Of a DNA stretch of 64,000 nucleotides, positions 1 to 8,627 are shown one piece after another (positions within the stretch are counted from its first letter, which is position 1; each line of letters starts with the position of its first letter). The stretch lies in NCBI GenBank assembly GCA_042408415.1, contig JBHORE010000059.1:8746-72745 (forward strand), in the 5' to 3' direction. This stretch comes from Thermobaculum sp042408415 (GTDB taxonomy: Bacteria; Chloroflexota; Chloroflexia; Thermobaculales; Thermobaculaceae). Below the pieces are notes generated by a model that ran no database searches, was not told the origin of the DNA, and saw only the letters and a program-made list of their open reading frames with translations. The translations under genes were made by a program, and so were the position numbers.

Positions 1-88
1 GAAACTCTTTCATCAGCCCCGGTTTTATGCGACGCGCAGTGATCCAGACGTACACTTCTCATCTCCTGATAAAAGTAATTGACAGAAA

Positions 89-805
89 TTATTGCTCGGA
101 AGATTCTTTCGAAGTACCTTCTGGCAGCGACTCCTGTGAAGAACCTGCAGTCAATTGTCTCTTCAGCTCCTGTAGCTGCGCTTCTATCTGGCTGTCCCCT
201 TCCAAGGCAGCGAACTGCTCATCTAGGGAGCTTGCCGATAGCTCGGCCTCAGCCTCAGCTCTAGCCTCCTCTAGCCTTATCCTCTCTTCCATACGTCCAA
301 GCTCAGCAGCAGGATCCATCGTATTAAGCTGTGCACTTATAGTAGCGACCTTACGCTGAGTCTCAGCTCTCTTATGTCGTGCAATCAGGACTTCTCTGTT
401 TCTTCTAGCATCCTCATACTTGCTTTCTAGAGCCTGAAGCTCATTCTTCAGCTTATCAACTATCTTTCTCTGGGCATCTAGCTGTTGCTCATAGACACTG
501 GTGTTTTCCAAATAGTCGTTATATCTGCGGAGCGCCTCTCTAGCCAGATCGTCACGTCCTTTTTGAACTGCCAACTCTGCCTTCTGTCGCCACTCATTAG
601 CCAACGACCTGTTTCTTTCCAGATTAGCCTCTATGATCTTCTCCTGAGCTATCATTTCCGCAACCTGGGCTCTAGCTTCAGCGATGGCACTGGCCATGTC
701 GCGAATGATCTGATCTATCATAGCTTCAGGGTCTTCGGCCTTATCCAGCATAGCATTGATGTTAGCCCTAAGTATCGTACCTATACGCTCTATAATACTT
801 GCCAT
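89..805 (-). CDS. pspA: PspA/IM30 family envelope-stress protein
   Basis: 238 residues. The protein is almost entirely predicted coiled coil, and the N-terminus (MASIIERIGTILRANINAML) has the amphipathic, membrane-binding helix typical of PspA/Vipp1. PspA proteins bind stressed inner membranes and form oligomers. I start at 805 rather than the in-frame ATG at 823, because AAGGAGGGG lies just before ATG 805. It is the last gene of a minus-strand run with a DUF4178-like membrane protein and a DUF2207 protein, 27 bases behind the former. The C-terminal tail is rich in Ser/Glu. There is no PspF or PspC nearby. Family call is firm; the exact stress is unknown. Confidence 0.9.
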   Translation of the reverse strand: MASIIERIGTILRANINAMLDKAEDPEAMIDQIIRDMASAIAEARAQVAEMIAQEKIIEANLERNRSLANEWRQKAELAVQKGRDDLAREALRRYNDYLENTSVYEQQLDAQRKIVDKLKNELQALESKYEDARRNREVLIARHKRAETQRKVATISAQLNTMDPAAELGRMEERIRLEEARAEAEAELSASSLDEQFAALEGDSQIEAQLQELKRQLTAGSSQESLPEGTSKESSEQ

Positions 806-832
806 CTTTCCCCTCCTTATCATCTCTCGATT

Positions 833-2017
833 CTATTCCTTTCTGTCTTCAGATCTTCTCTTCCAAACCGATATGTTTTCAGGATGCTCCCATCTTCCCA
901 AGAATAGCTTGTTCTCATCCTGCCAGCTCTCAACCCAGATAAAGTCTTCGCTCGAATCATATCTTCTGTATGTAACAATTAGACCACCTCTTGAGCCACT
1001 AGCCCCAGCAACTTCAACAAGCGCCGTGCCATCGATCGCAGCCCGATAACTTTTACCATCACTAGTAAAAAAGTTCCCCTCTGGTATGACTGTGCTGGTG
1101 ACTCTATGCATGGCACCTATACGGGTACCACCATCCGAGACATAAAGCCACATGTCATCCTTAGAAGACAGCATATATGTCCACCAAATCTTATCTCTAT
1201 CTCTCCATTCAAGCCTAGCGCTGATAAGATAGTCTTTTTCCTCATAGGTAACCGCATCCCCTGGTGACAAGCTAGTAAAATCGGATAGATTAGTTGTCCC
1301 CACATGGGTAACATCGCTTAGAAGCTCAGCTACAGTAGGCAAAGCTCTAGACTGAGTGCCAGCAACAAGCGCATATCTTCGATTTATAGCGTCCTCAAGA
1401 TTATCAGTTATAGAGGCAAGCTGGGATATAGAGCTACTACGAGAAGATTGATTGGATAAATCTCCAGTGAGCTTGGATACAGAATCTTCCAATTTTTCAA
1501 TCAGACCTTGCAAGGCGCTATCCACGCTTTGCACAGCTACATCACTACCTGGTGAGCCAAGTAGTGATTCAGGGCTAGCCAATCGGTCATATGCAGACCT
1601 CTGTAACACGCGAGATATACCTTCAAGCCTCACTATGATATCTTCCATCATGAGGCGAGTAGTGGGATCTAAAGTGGATTCCTCCAATTGGAGAATTTTC
1701 TTGATTCTATCACGTTGCAATTCTATGATCTCAGCTATCTGCGCTCTAGAAAGAGTTTCTACCTCCAAAGCCTTCTGCTTAGACACAATAAATCGCTCAC
1801 GCTCCTTTTCCTTGGAGCCCTGTATAAAAAGATAAGCACCACCAAAGATCAGTGGAAGTGCCAAGATAACTACGATAGATAAGCCTAATATCTTCCCTCC
1901 CGTAGTGCCAGCTGAGGTTAGAGTCCAGGCAAGACAAAGGAAACCCAGAGCTATCCCAGCAGCGGATATCAGAGCACCCCAAAACCTACCTTGAGGGATC
2001 ATCCCAGTTTCTCCCAA
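833..2017 (-). CDS. Two-TM, coiled-coil protein with DUF4178-like C-terminus
   Basis: About 394 residues. Two hydrophobic segments lie near residues 12-35 and 45-67. A helical, Gln/Glu/Arg-rich middle follows to about residue 240. The last 150 residues resemble DUF4178: LSPGDAVTYEEKDYLIS, then Trp-rich strands (IWWTYML, DMWLYVSDGG) and a final EDFIWVESW...LGRWE block. DUF4178 domains are known from PspA-linked gene neighbourhoods. The start may be TTG 2017 or ATG 2002 (GGGAG eight bases before the latter). The gene sits between DUF2207 (12-base gap) and pspA, so a role in the same membrane-stress response is inferred. The domain name rests on pattern recognition only. Confidence 0.7.
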   Translation of the reverse strand: MGETGMIPQGRFWGALISAAGIALGFLCLAWTLTSAGTTGGKILGLSIVVILALPLIFGGAYLFIQGSKEKERERFIVSKQKALEVETLSRAQIAEIIELQRDRIKKILQLEESTLDPTTRLMMEDIIVRLEGISRVLQRSAYDRLASPESLLGSPGSDVAVQSVDSALQGLIEKLEDSVSKLTGDLSNQSSRSSSISQLASITDNLEDAINRRYALVAGTQSRALPTVAELLSDVTHVGTTNLSDFTSLSPGDAVTYEEKDYLISARLEWRDRDKIWWTYMLSSKDDMWLYVSDGGTRIGAMHRVTSTVIPEGNFFTSDGKSYRAAIDGTALVEVAGASGSRGGLIVTYRRYDSSEDFIWVESWQDENKLFLGRWEHPENISVWKRRSEDRKE

Positions 2018-2029
2018 AGATCCTTGTTA

Positions 2030-3979
2030 CTAACTGAAACCAGCTCCGCCTCCTCCACTACCTCCTCCAAATCCACCAGCTCCACCACCTCCCCAATGGG
2101 AGCTACCGAAAGCATCAGAAGCCATATCCAGTAAGTCTGCAAGCCCCCCACTAGAACGGTCGAGTACACCACGACCGTCACCCATATTAGTTAGACCTGT
2201 ATTATCATGCAGACCTTCCTCTGAGTCAACACCTCCTGAAGAACCACCAGGATGACCCGAGCCTGAGACACCGCCAAATGGAGGGAAGATTATTATAGGC
2301 CCTGGACCAGCCCATGGTGAGCCGCCATAGCCGCTACGATTTAATCCTTCCCATCCATAGCTGCCTCTATACCACGTTGGAGCTGGTACACCAACAGACG
2401 AAAACTTCTTGATCCAAGAGTTACTAAGTCCAAATACTGTTGCATAAGAAAGGTATTTCTCAAAGAGTTCGCGCTGCTTTGCGAGGTTCTCAGTCAACTC
2501 CATTCTGGCCAGATAGTTTCTAAAAGCCAGCCATTTCTTTGCTTCTATAGCTCCTTTTACTGTACGCACTGGCATGACCTCAGATAGGGCAACTAGAGCC
2601 ATACCCAGAACTGCAAGAATAACGAAGGGGAGAGCGCCAAGGAACCAGGAGACGTAAGTGTTGAACAAGATGGAAACCACTATCGCTCCTAGAACACCTA
2701 GAATAACTACAATCCACCCAATGCGTCGGTAAGTCCTGCGCACGGACTCTGGGTTAGCCTTGAACAAGCCAAGTTCAACTACTTCCTCGTAAAGGTTAGA
2801 GGTGAATACTTGCATGCTCGCGGTAAATATCTGCTTAGCTTCAGATAGGTATATCTCCTTTCTATCTCCATTGTTGAAGAACATCCACAGCAGAGCGCGT
2901 TCGTGGGGAAACAGAGAAGAGTCCTTTACATCTCCAAGCAAAGTTATTCTGTAGTCCCTATTACTGCCAAGCAGATCGTTTCTTTCCACAGGTTCGAGAG
3001 AAATTATCCCCTTTTCCGCAAGCGATACGATCGTACTCACCACATCCTCAGATCCTGCTTTCCCATCTATCAGGACGCCCACCAGCGGAGCTGGAAGATC
3101 ACTAGGAGGCTCCTTCAACATACTCGGACCAGGACCTACATCAGGGTCTTTACCTTTCGTATACCAAAGCAGGACCAAAAAGACGGTACCTAGTGAGGCC
3201 AACAAGACTGCCACGAACAAAGATATGAAGTTAGCTATGGGCCTTATGTTCTCAGCAATATAATCAGCCCTATCGGCAGCAGCCTGCCAGCTGGGAGGTG
3301 GGCCCTCGACAATACCAGCAGGAAATTCAGCTCTAACCTCAAATCCATCATAAGCAGGAATATCGCGAACAGTAAACACAGCAGTGTTATCTGTAAATCT
3401 AGCTGTTCCCCCTAACCTCTCAGGATAAGAAGCCAGGGTTATCTTGGAAGGATCTATGGGTTCAGGGAAGATTATTCGCACAGTGCTGCTTTGCACAGGG
3501 AAAGCCCTGTCCGGAGGCACCGCTTGCCATCTTAATTGTTGAGAGTTGGAGTAAAGCCTTACCACACCGACAGCGGTGTAGCTTATTCTAAATGCCCGCA
3601 CATCACCCGCACCTGCAGTGTTGAAGCTCCAAGTTATAACAATATCATCTCCTCTTCGGTCGGCATTAAAGCTTAAAGGAATAGTCTGACCCCCTGAGTC
3701 CAATTGTTCTACTGATACATCCTTGATCTCATCTATGCGATCTAGCGGTATCGTTCTGCTCCCGTTGCGCCATGTACCAGACAGGAACTTAACTTGTTCT
3801 ATCTCAGTTACTCTTACCTCATTAGACCTAGAGATACTAAGAGTAGAGTCAAATCTCTCCCAGATAAGGGACTTATCTTGAGCATAGGTAGAGGATGACA
3901 AGATAAAGGTGGGCACTATGGTAATAACGAAAGTAAGTAATAGGAAAAGAGTAACTCGACGTGGAATATGATTTCTCAT
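2030..3979 (-). CDS. DUF2207 family membrane protein
   Basis: 649 residues. A signal peptide (to about residue 33, STYAQD) precedes a beta-rich extracytoplasmic domain to residue 240. One TM helix follows near 250-272, then a cytoplasmic winged-helix-like part (VGVLIDGKAGSEDVVSTIVS). A hydrophobic pair lies near 428-475, and a glycine-rich tail ends GGGGAGGFSG-like, as usual for DUF2207/YciQ-type proteins. Length is normal for the family. Function is unknown for the family. The ATG overlaps the TGA of a 59-residue ORF upstream (ATGA), suggesting translational coupling. It is in an operon with pspA, which points to envelope maintenance. Confidence 0.8.
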   Translation of the reverse strand: MRNHIPRRVTLFLLLTFVITIVPTFILSSSTYAQDKSLIWERFDSTLSISRSNEVRVTEIEQVKFLSGTWRNGSRTIPLDRIDEIKDVSVEQLDSGGQTIPLSFNADRRGDDIVITWSFNTAGAGDVRAFRISYTAVGVVRLYSNSQQLRWQAVPPDRAFPVQSSTVRIIFPEPIDPSKITLASYPERLGGTARFTDNTAVFTVRDIPAYDGFEVRAEFPAGIVEGPPPSWQAAADRADYIAENIRPIANFISLFVAVLLASLGTVFLVLLWYTKGKDPDVGPGPSMLKEPPSDLPAPLVGVLIDGKAGSEDVVSTIVSLAEKGIISLEPVERNDLLGSNRDYRITLLGDVKDSSLFPHERALLWMFFNNGDRKEIYLSEAKQIFTASMQVFTSNLYEEVVELGLFKANPESVRRTYRRIGWIVVILGVLGAIVVSILFNTYVSWFLGALPFVILAVLGMALVALSEVMPVRTVKGAIEAKKWLAFRNYLARMELTENLAKQRELFEKYLSYATVFGLSNSWIKKFSSVGVPAPTWYRGSYGWEGLNRSGYGGSPWAGPGPIIIFPPFGGVSGSGHPGGSSGGVDSEEGLHDNTGLTNMGDGRGVLDRSSGGLADLLDMASDAFGSSHWGGGGAGGFGGGSGGGGAGFS

Positions 3980-4155
3980 TTGTCTACCCTATAAATGACT
4001 CTAAACAAAACTGATATGGCACATACTAGCAGAAGCACAACTATGCACTTGGCTACCAAATTCTTCCTTTCTACAAGGGTCGCAAACAAAGGTCGAGCGA
4101 AATCCAACCTAACAGCCAATCGATACCATATTGGTTGCCTACTGACAGTGTTCAT
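3976..4155 (-). CDS. Small single-TM membrane protein (59 aa), leader of the pspA operon
   Basis: Read by hand: 59 codons from ATG 4155 to TGA 3976. The first 36 residues are basic (MNTVSRQPIWYRLAVRL...). A clear hydrophobic helix follows near residues 38-53 (CIVVLLLVCAISVLF), then a short basic tail. The stop overlaps the DUF2207 start as ATGA, which is typical of real operon partners. No strong ribosome site is seen before ATG 4155. No family is recognised. It could be a small regulator or subunit of the DUF2207/PspA membrane complex. A chance ORF cannot be excluded. Confidence 0.5.
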   Translation of the reverse strand: MNTVSRQPIWYRLAVRLDFARPLFATLVERKNLVAKCIVVLLLVCAISVLFRVIYRVDK

Positions 4156-4210
4156 TATCTAAGACCCCAGCATCTCACTAGATAACAACTCAGAACAGCA
4201 GAGAGAGGTT

Positions 4211-4942
4211 TCAATGGCTTTCGTGTTCGCTAGGAGAACTAGCAAATACAATAGATGGTAGGTCGATGTGGATACCCCTGGAATCAATACCTATAACATT
4301 ATTTAGATCGAGTTCGAATTCATTGTTTTGTGTACGTACCACAAACTTATTTTGGTATTTGGATTCGACAACACCTATGTTTCTGGAGTCCGAAGACCAT
4401 ACCGGACTACCTATCTCTATCTGAGATGATCGAAACAGTTCTTGCCCAGATTCAAAATTCCAATCTATGGGATGCACGTTCTCAGCGCCCATGGATTTCA
4501 ATAAGGCTACTAGCTGTTCAGATGGAACCGAAGAAGACTTGACGGTGATCAAGGACTCCCTAATTTCATCATAAGGACTGCTTCTAGATCTGCTGTATAT
4601 GAAGGCCATAGCAGATAGCAAACCAAACAATGCAGCCCCAAGGAAGGCTCCTGAAATGACCGCACCCCAAGCATGAGATGCGGCAAAACGGCCTATACCA
4701 TGAAGATCAAATACTCCAAGAGAAAGAATCCATCCTATCAACCCACCTAATATTGCACCGCTCAACATCCCTGTGAAGAGCTCCTCAGGCAGTCCTTCAC
4801 TATCCTGCGATAAGGAAACGATCCTGGAGGATTGATGGATAACGGCGATATCTGAGGGCTCAACACCCATCTCCCTAAGCTTATCGATAGCTCGAGTACA
4901 ATCTTCTTCTCTCAGAAATACTGCCAAAACGGCTTGAGGCAT
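4211..4942 (-). CDS. DUF1269-like/general-stress membrane protein
   Basis: 243 residues. Residues 1-45 (VLAVFLREEDCTRAIDKLRE...GVEPSDIAVI) resemble the ferredoxin-fold N-terminus of general-stress and DUF1269-like proteins. Two Gly/Ala-rich membrane segments follow (about 58-78 and 90-115). A repeat of the alpha/beta element comes next (SEQLVALLKSMGAENVHPID), and the last 60 residues form a small beta domain resembling PRC-barrel or DUF2171 (GSPVWSSDSRNIGVVES). GGAG precedes ATG 4942 at normal spacing. It lies 19 bases behind another PRC-barrel-like gene. Function unknown; stress-related by family resemblance. Confidence 0.6.
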   Translation of the reverse strand: MPQAVLAVFLREEDCTRAIDKLREMGVEPSDIAVIHQSSRIVSLSQDSEGLPEELFTGMLSGAILGGLIGWILSLGVFDLHGIGRFAASHAWGAVISGAFLGAALFGLLSAMAFIYSRSRSSPYDEIRESLITVKSSSVPSEQLVALLKSMGAENVHPIDWNFESGQELFRSSQIEIGSPVWSSDSRNIGVVESKYQNKFVVRTQNNEFELDLNNVIGIDSRGIHIDLPSIVFASSPSEHESH

Positions 4943-4961
4943 AATAATGCTCCGAAGAGGG

Positions 4962-5321
4962 CTAGGACTCTTTCCTAGGATTTAAAGTATTAGCCTCCAG
5001 ATCCTTTTGAACCTCAGCCGGTTCATGCTTGGAGTCAGCCCAGTGGTATAGATAGGTAGATACATAATCAGCAGGGACATCGCCCCAGCCCGTCAGCAAT
5101 TTCTTCTCAGCTTCCGAGTTAAGCATGACACCATTAGAGCCTATATGTTCAACAGCTTCTACAGGAATAGGAACTGAATGTTCAGATAATCGAAGCCAAG
5201 CTCGCCTCTTATCAGGAGAGACTAATATCTCCTCAATGGTCCCAAGAAGTTGAGGACCATTTGAGGACAACACAAGCATACCAACCCTAATAGTATCTAG
5301 TCTGGGTCTACTATGAGCCAC
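4962..5321 (-). CDS. PRC-barrel/DUF2171-like small protein
   Basis: 119 residues. The core (IRVGMLVLSSNGPQLLGTIE, then RRAWLRLSEHSVPIPVEAVE) has the short beta-barrel pattern of PRC-barrel/DUF2171 proteins, in which a surface-binding strand is followed by an adaptor loop. Start is GTG 5321, supported by GGAGGGTTTAG just upstream. It is the first gene of a two-gene unit with the stress-like membrane protein at 4211-4942, whose C-terminus carries a related barrel. The two may interact or derive from one duplicated domain. No catalytic residues are evident. Confidence 0.6.
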   Translation of the reverse strand: MAHSRPRLDTIRVGMLVLSSNGPQLLGTIEEILVSPDKRRAWLRLSEHSVPIPVEAVEHIGSNGVMLNSEAEKKLLTGWGDVPADYVSTYLYHWADSKHEPAEVQKDLEANTLNPRKES

Positions 5322-5492
5322 CTAAACCCTCCATAATCAGGATTTTGAAACAGAAATATGGCATATTTCTTGCTTCTCTCTTACCGTGGCTAAGCCTTAG
5401 AAGTAACCTAAGATTGATAGTATCATAATTGCGGCGACTTTACACAGGCTAGAGTAAATAGCAAAAGAGTAGAGGTCTATAAGGAGGGAAAA

Positions 5493-5804
5493 GTGAGCAA
5501 GCTAATAACTGCAACCAAGTGGTTTGTATATGGACTGACCTTTGGCATTCTATTTGCCCCACGTAGTGGTAGGGAGACAAGAGCTCAAATAGTGCGGTGG
5601 TTTACGAGCTACGTTTCTGACGTGCTTGACGCAAGCAGCCAAACAATAGATAGAACAGCAAGTCGCACACAGGAGGCCGTAGAGCAGGTTCAGAGAGCCG
5701 CTGAAAGAGCAGGAGAAAAAGCTGAATCAGTGCAGTCGTCAGCTAGCGAAAACATATCTCACACTTCAGAGCAGATGAAACATTCAGAGTCGGACACCCA
5801 CTAG
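5493..5804 (+). CDS. YtxH domain protein
   Basis: 103 residues, GTG start with AAGGAGGGAAAA directly before it. The N-terminus holds one short hydrophobic segment ending in the YtxH-type motif GLTFGILFAPRSGRETR. It is followed by a long amphipathic, Ala/Glu/Gln-rich helix (about residues 40-85) and a Ser/His-rich tail. YtxH proteins are small membrane-anchored general-stress proteins of unknown activity. It faces away from the two stress-like genes at 4211-5321 and has its own hairpin downstream. Confidence 0.75.
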   Translation: MSKLITATKWFVYGLTFGILFAPRSGRETRAQIVRWFTSYVSDVLDASSQTIDRTASRTQEAVEQVQRAAERAGEKAESVQSSASENISHTSEQMKHSESDTH

Positions 5805-5841
5805 AATACAAATTCGGCAACTAGAGCGATTCTTACTAGTG

Positions 5842-5877
5842 ATGCTGCTGGAAAGCGTTTATATTATCCAGCAGCAT
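5842..5877. terminator. 11-bp hairpin between ytxH-like gene and rhomboid gene
   Basis: ATGCTGCTGGA (5842-5852) pairs perfectly with TCCAGCAGCAT (5867-5877) around a 14-base loop, 38 bases after the YtxH stop. It is followed by ATTTGTATAAT. The tract of T is short, so termination strength is uncertain. The TGTATAAT right after it (5881-5888) could be an extended -10 box for the rhomboid gene. Confidence 0.5.
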
Positions 5878-5911
5878 ATTTGTATAATCCCAACTATGTT
5901 ATGGAGAAGAT

Positions 5912-6649
5912 ATGATCCCAATCTCTGATGTCAACTATAGAGCTAGATTTCCGTTTGTTAACCTGACGCTAATTGCTATAAACATACTGGTTTACTTATA
6001 TGAAGTCAGCTTAGGAGGCATTAATCTAAACGCAAATACAGCATCTATAGAGGCTTTTTTTACTAGATGGGCAGTTATTCCGGTAGAGTACACTCTTGGA
6101 AGAGATATAGGTGCTCCATCGCCACACCCTGTATTCATTACCCTCTTTACTGCTATGTTCATGCACGCAGGTTTGCTTCATATAGCAGGCAATATGCTTT
6201 ATCTATGGGTGTTTGGAGATAACGTCGAAGCTAATATGGGCCACTTGAAGTATCTTATCTTCTACCTTGCATGTGGCATAATAGCTGGCATTACACATAT
6301 CCTCTTCAATCGACTGTCCCCTATACCAAGCGTAGGAGCAAGCGGTGCTATAGCTGGAGTACTTGCTGCCTATTTAGTGCTGTTTCCACAAGCCAATATA
6401 AGAACACTAGTAATATTTTTCTACTTTATCACCACCACCTATATACCAGCCCTGATACTTATAGGAATCTGGATACTGCTACAAGTATTCCAAGGCATAG
6501 CTGATCTTGGTGCACCCACTGCCCAGACAGGCGGAGTAGCAGTATGGGCACATATAGGAGGGTTCGTAGCTGGTTTGATATTGGTCTTCCTCTTTAGAGG
6601 AAGAGAAGTCAAGGTAAAGCCAAGAGGCTATTACGACCCAAGGCTATAA
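5912..6649 (+). CDS. Rhomboid family intramembrane serine protease
   Basis: 245 residues with about six TM helices. The family signature is complete. HAGLLHIAGN carries the oxyanion Asn (N94), GASGAIAGV the nucleophile Ser (S144) and AHIGGF the catalytic His (H214). The C-terminus ends in a basic cytosolic tail. Rhomboids cleave membrane-anchored proteins near the outer face of the membrane. GGAGAAGAT precedes the ATG. The gene stands alone, back to back with coaBC (its stop is adjacent to the coaBC stop). Substrates cannot be predicted from sequence. Confidence 0.92.
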   Translation: MIPISDVNYRARFPFVNLTLIAINILVYLYEVSLGGINLNANTASIEAFFTRWAVIPVEYTLGRDIGAPSPHPVFITLFTAMFMHAGLLHIAGNMLYLWVFGDNVEANMGHLKYLIFYLACGIIAGITHILFNRLSPIPSVGASGAIAGVLAAYLVLFPQANIRTLVIFFYFITTTYIPALILIGIWILLQVFQGIADLGAPTAQTGGVAVWAHIGGFVAGLILVFLFRGREVKVKPRGYYDPRL

Positions 6650-7843
6650 TTATCTGGATAGGAGATAATTCACCAAGTAGGATATTATTTTCTGAGCTAC
6701 ATCCTCCTTAGGTGATTTGGGAAGTTCAAGGTAGTCATTATTTTTAGAAATAATGACTACCTTTGCATATTCAGAGCCAATCGTCTCAACAGCATCATTT
6801 GCGATAATAACATCCAAGTTCTTCTTGGTTAGCTTGGACTTGGCGTTTTGTAATAAGTTCTCCGTCTCAGCTGCAAATCCCACCTTAGCGATTGGTACCT
6901 CACTAATCGAAGCCAGTATGTCTTGAGTCTCAATTAGCCTGACTACGATCTCCTCGCCGGTCTTCTTTATCTTGGAGGAACTGGTCTGTGCAGGGGTGTA
7001 GTCGGCAACTGCAGCAGCCATGATGAGCATGTCTGCATTGGAGACAGCAGAACTTACTGCTTCTAACATCTCAGTCGAAGTCTCAACTCTTATTACTTCT
7101 GCTCCCCAAGGTAATGATTCCTGCACCGAATTCGTGATAATAAGAGTTACATCAGCCCCCACATCGATTGCTGCTTGGGATAGAGCCAATCCCATCTTAC
7201 CTGAGGATCTGTTACCTATATATCTGACTGGATCAAGAGGCTCTCTGGTACCTCCAGCTGTAATTACTAGTTTTCTACCTCGTAGAGGGCCTTTTCGTCC
7301 TAGATGCCATCTAATAGCACCCAATATATCTTCTGGGTCAGGAAGTCTCCCATACCCGACATCACCTGATGCCAGATCACCGTAGCCAGGTTGCATTACC
7401 GTCACACCACGCTCCATCAGCTTGCCAACGTGGGACTGAACTACACTGCTCTTCCACATCTGATCGTTCATAGCAGGAACAACAATGATAGGTGCCTTAC
7501 AGGCGAGAGCAGTCAAACTAACAATATCTGATGCGAGCCCTAAAGCTATTTTTGCCATAGTGTTAGCAGTAGCAGGGGCGATCACCATCAGGTCAGCATT
7601 ACGAGACAGTTCAACATGTATCTCGGGGTGGTCAGGAGATGCCTCCCAAGCCGAGGTATATACTCGATTCTTGCTTAATGCTTGAAAGGTGAGTGGAGTA
7701 ACAAATCTCGTAGCAGATCGGGTCATTATCACGTGTACATCTGCACCTAGCAAAGCAAGGTCGCGCACCACTTGGACGACTTTATAAGCGGCGATACTTC
7801 CACTGACACCAAATATTACCTTCTTACCTTGAAATCTACTCAT
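6650..7843 (-). CDS. coaBC: Phosphopantothenoylcysteine decarboxylase / phosphopantothenate-cysteine ligase
   Basis: 397 residues, normal for the bifunctional enzyme that makes 4'-phosphopantetheine in CoA synthesis. Residues 1-180 form the FMN decarboxylase half, with GSIAAYK, the active-site His region (HPEIHVELS), PATANT and the MNDQMW substrate loop. Residues 185-397 form the CTP-dependent ligase half (ITAGGTREPLDPVRYIGN, AAAVADY, KIKK). In the decarboxylase clamp the family usually has a catalytic Cys before GD(V/I)G. Here the sequence reads LASGDVGYGRLP, with Ser in that place. It overlaps coaX by eight bases and is last in the pantothenate/CoA operon. Confidence 0.95.
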   Translation of the reverse strand: MSRFQGKKVIFGVSGSIAAYKVVQVVRDLALLGADVHVIMTRSATRFVTPLTFQALSKNRVYTSAWEASPDHPEIHVELSRNADLMVIAPATANTMAKIALGLASDIVSLTALACKAPIIVVPAMNDQMWKSSVVQSHVGKLMERGVTVMQPGYGDLASGDVGYGRLPDPEDILGAIRWHLGRKGPLRGRKLVITAGGTREPLDPVRYIGNRSSGKMGLALSQAAIDVGADVTLIITNSVQESLPWGAEVIRVETSTEMLEAVSSAVSNADMLIMAAAVADYTPAQTSSSKIKKTGEEIVVRLIETQDILASISEVPIAKVGFAAETENLLQNAKSKLTKKNLDVIIANDAVETIGSEYAKVVIISKNNDYLELPKSPKEDVAQKIISYLVNYLLSR

Positions 7844-8624
7844 CTAAAGACTCTTCTGGCTTGGGAGTGTTGAGGTAATACATGAACCTAATTCCATCGA
7901 TGGTGAGATCCGGATCTATGTAATCAAAGATCTTGGTAGCTTGCGAGACAACACTCACAAGCCCCCCGGTACCTATCACTTTACATGGGCCCACCTGCTC
8001 ACGAATCGCTGCTACGAGGCCGTTTACCATAGCTGCATATCCCAGAACAATACCGGATTGCATGGCCTCAACAGTATTCTTCCCAATAGGTTTAGGCGGT
8101 GGCACTAGCTCTACTTCATGCAGCTTAGCAGTAAACCTTCTTAGAGCTTCAGCGGATATCACTATTCCCGGCGCTATAGCACCACCTACGTAATTTCCTT
8201 CGTTCGATATCACATCAAAGGTAGTTGCTGTACCAAAATCAACAACAATCGCTGGTCCACCATATTTCTCTCTGGTAGCTAAGGCATTGACCACGCGATC
8301 AGCACCAACTTCCTTAGGATTATCGGTAAGGATTTGGATGCCTGTACGTACACCGGGAGCTACCACAAAAGGATCTAAGTGAAAATGACAAACAGCCATA
8401 TTTCTTAGTTCGGTAGTAACGCTTGGCACCACGCTGCTGATACCTATATGATCAATGTGACCAGTAGTTAAATTTGCAAGATGAAGTAGTTCGCTTATAA
8501 CCGCTACCCATTCATCTGCAGTACGCGTACTACTGGTACTAATACGCCAACGAGCAATCCACCTAGAGTGGTCATGTACTCCTATAGCTACGTTCGTATT
8601 GCCCACATCAATGGCCATGAACAT
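7836..8624 (-). CDS. coaX: Type III pantothenate kinase
   Basis: 262 residues. The ASKHA-fold motifs are present: DVGNTN near the N-terminus (phosphate binding), GADRVVNA, DFGTATTFD and GTGGL. The enzyme phosphorylates pantothenate, the first committed step to CoA, and the type III form needs a monovalent cation and is not feedback-inhibited by CoA. ATG 8624 follows the panC stop by three bases. An in-frame ATG two codons later is an alternative. It sits between panC and coaBC, so one transcript makes phosphopantetheine from pantoate. Confidence 0.95.
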   Translation of the reverse strand: MFMAIDVGNTNVAIGVHDHSRWIARWRISTSSTRTADEWVAVISELLHLANLTTGHIDHIGISSVVPSVTTELRNMAVCHFHLDPFVVAPGVRTGIQILTDNPKEVGADRVVNALATREKYGGPAIVVDFGTATTFDVISNEGNYVGGAIAPGIVISAEALRRFTAKLHEVELVPPPKPIGKNTVEAMQSGIVLGYAAMVNGLVAAIREQVGPCKVIGTGGLVSVVSQATKIFDYIDPDLTIDGIRFMYYLNTPKPEESLDE

Positions 8625-8627
8625 AAT

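Noticed and set aside
485..907. 140-residue plus-strand frame.
   Set aside because: Antisense to pspA and its neighbour; composition is that of a shadow frame.
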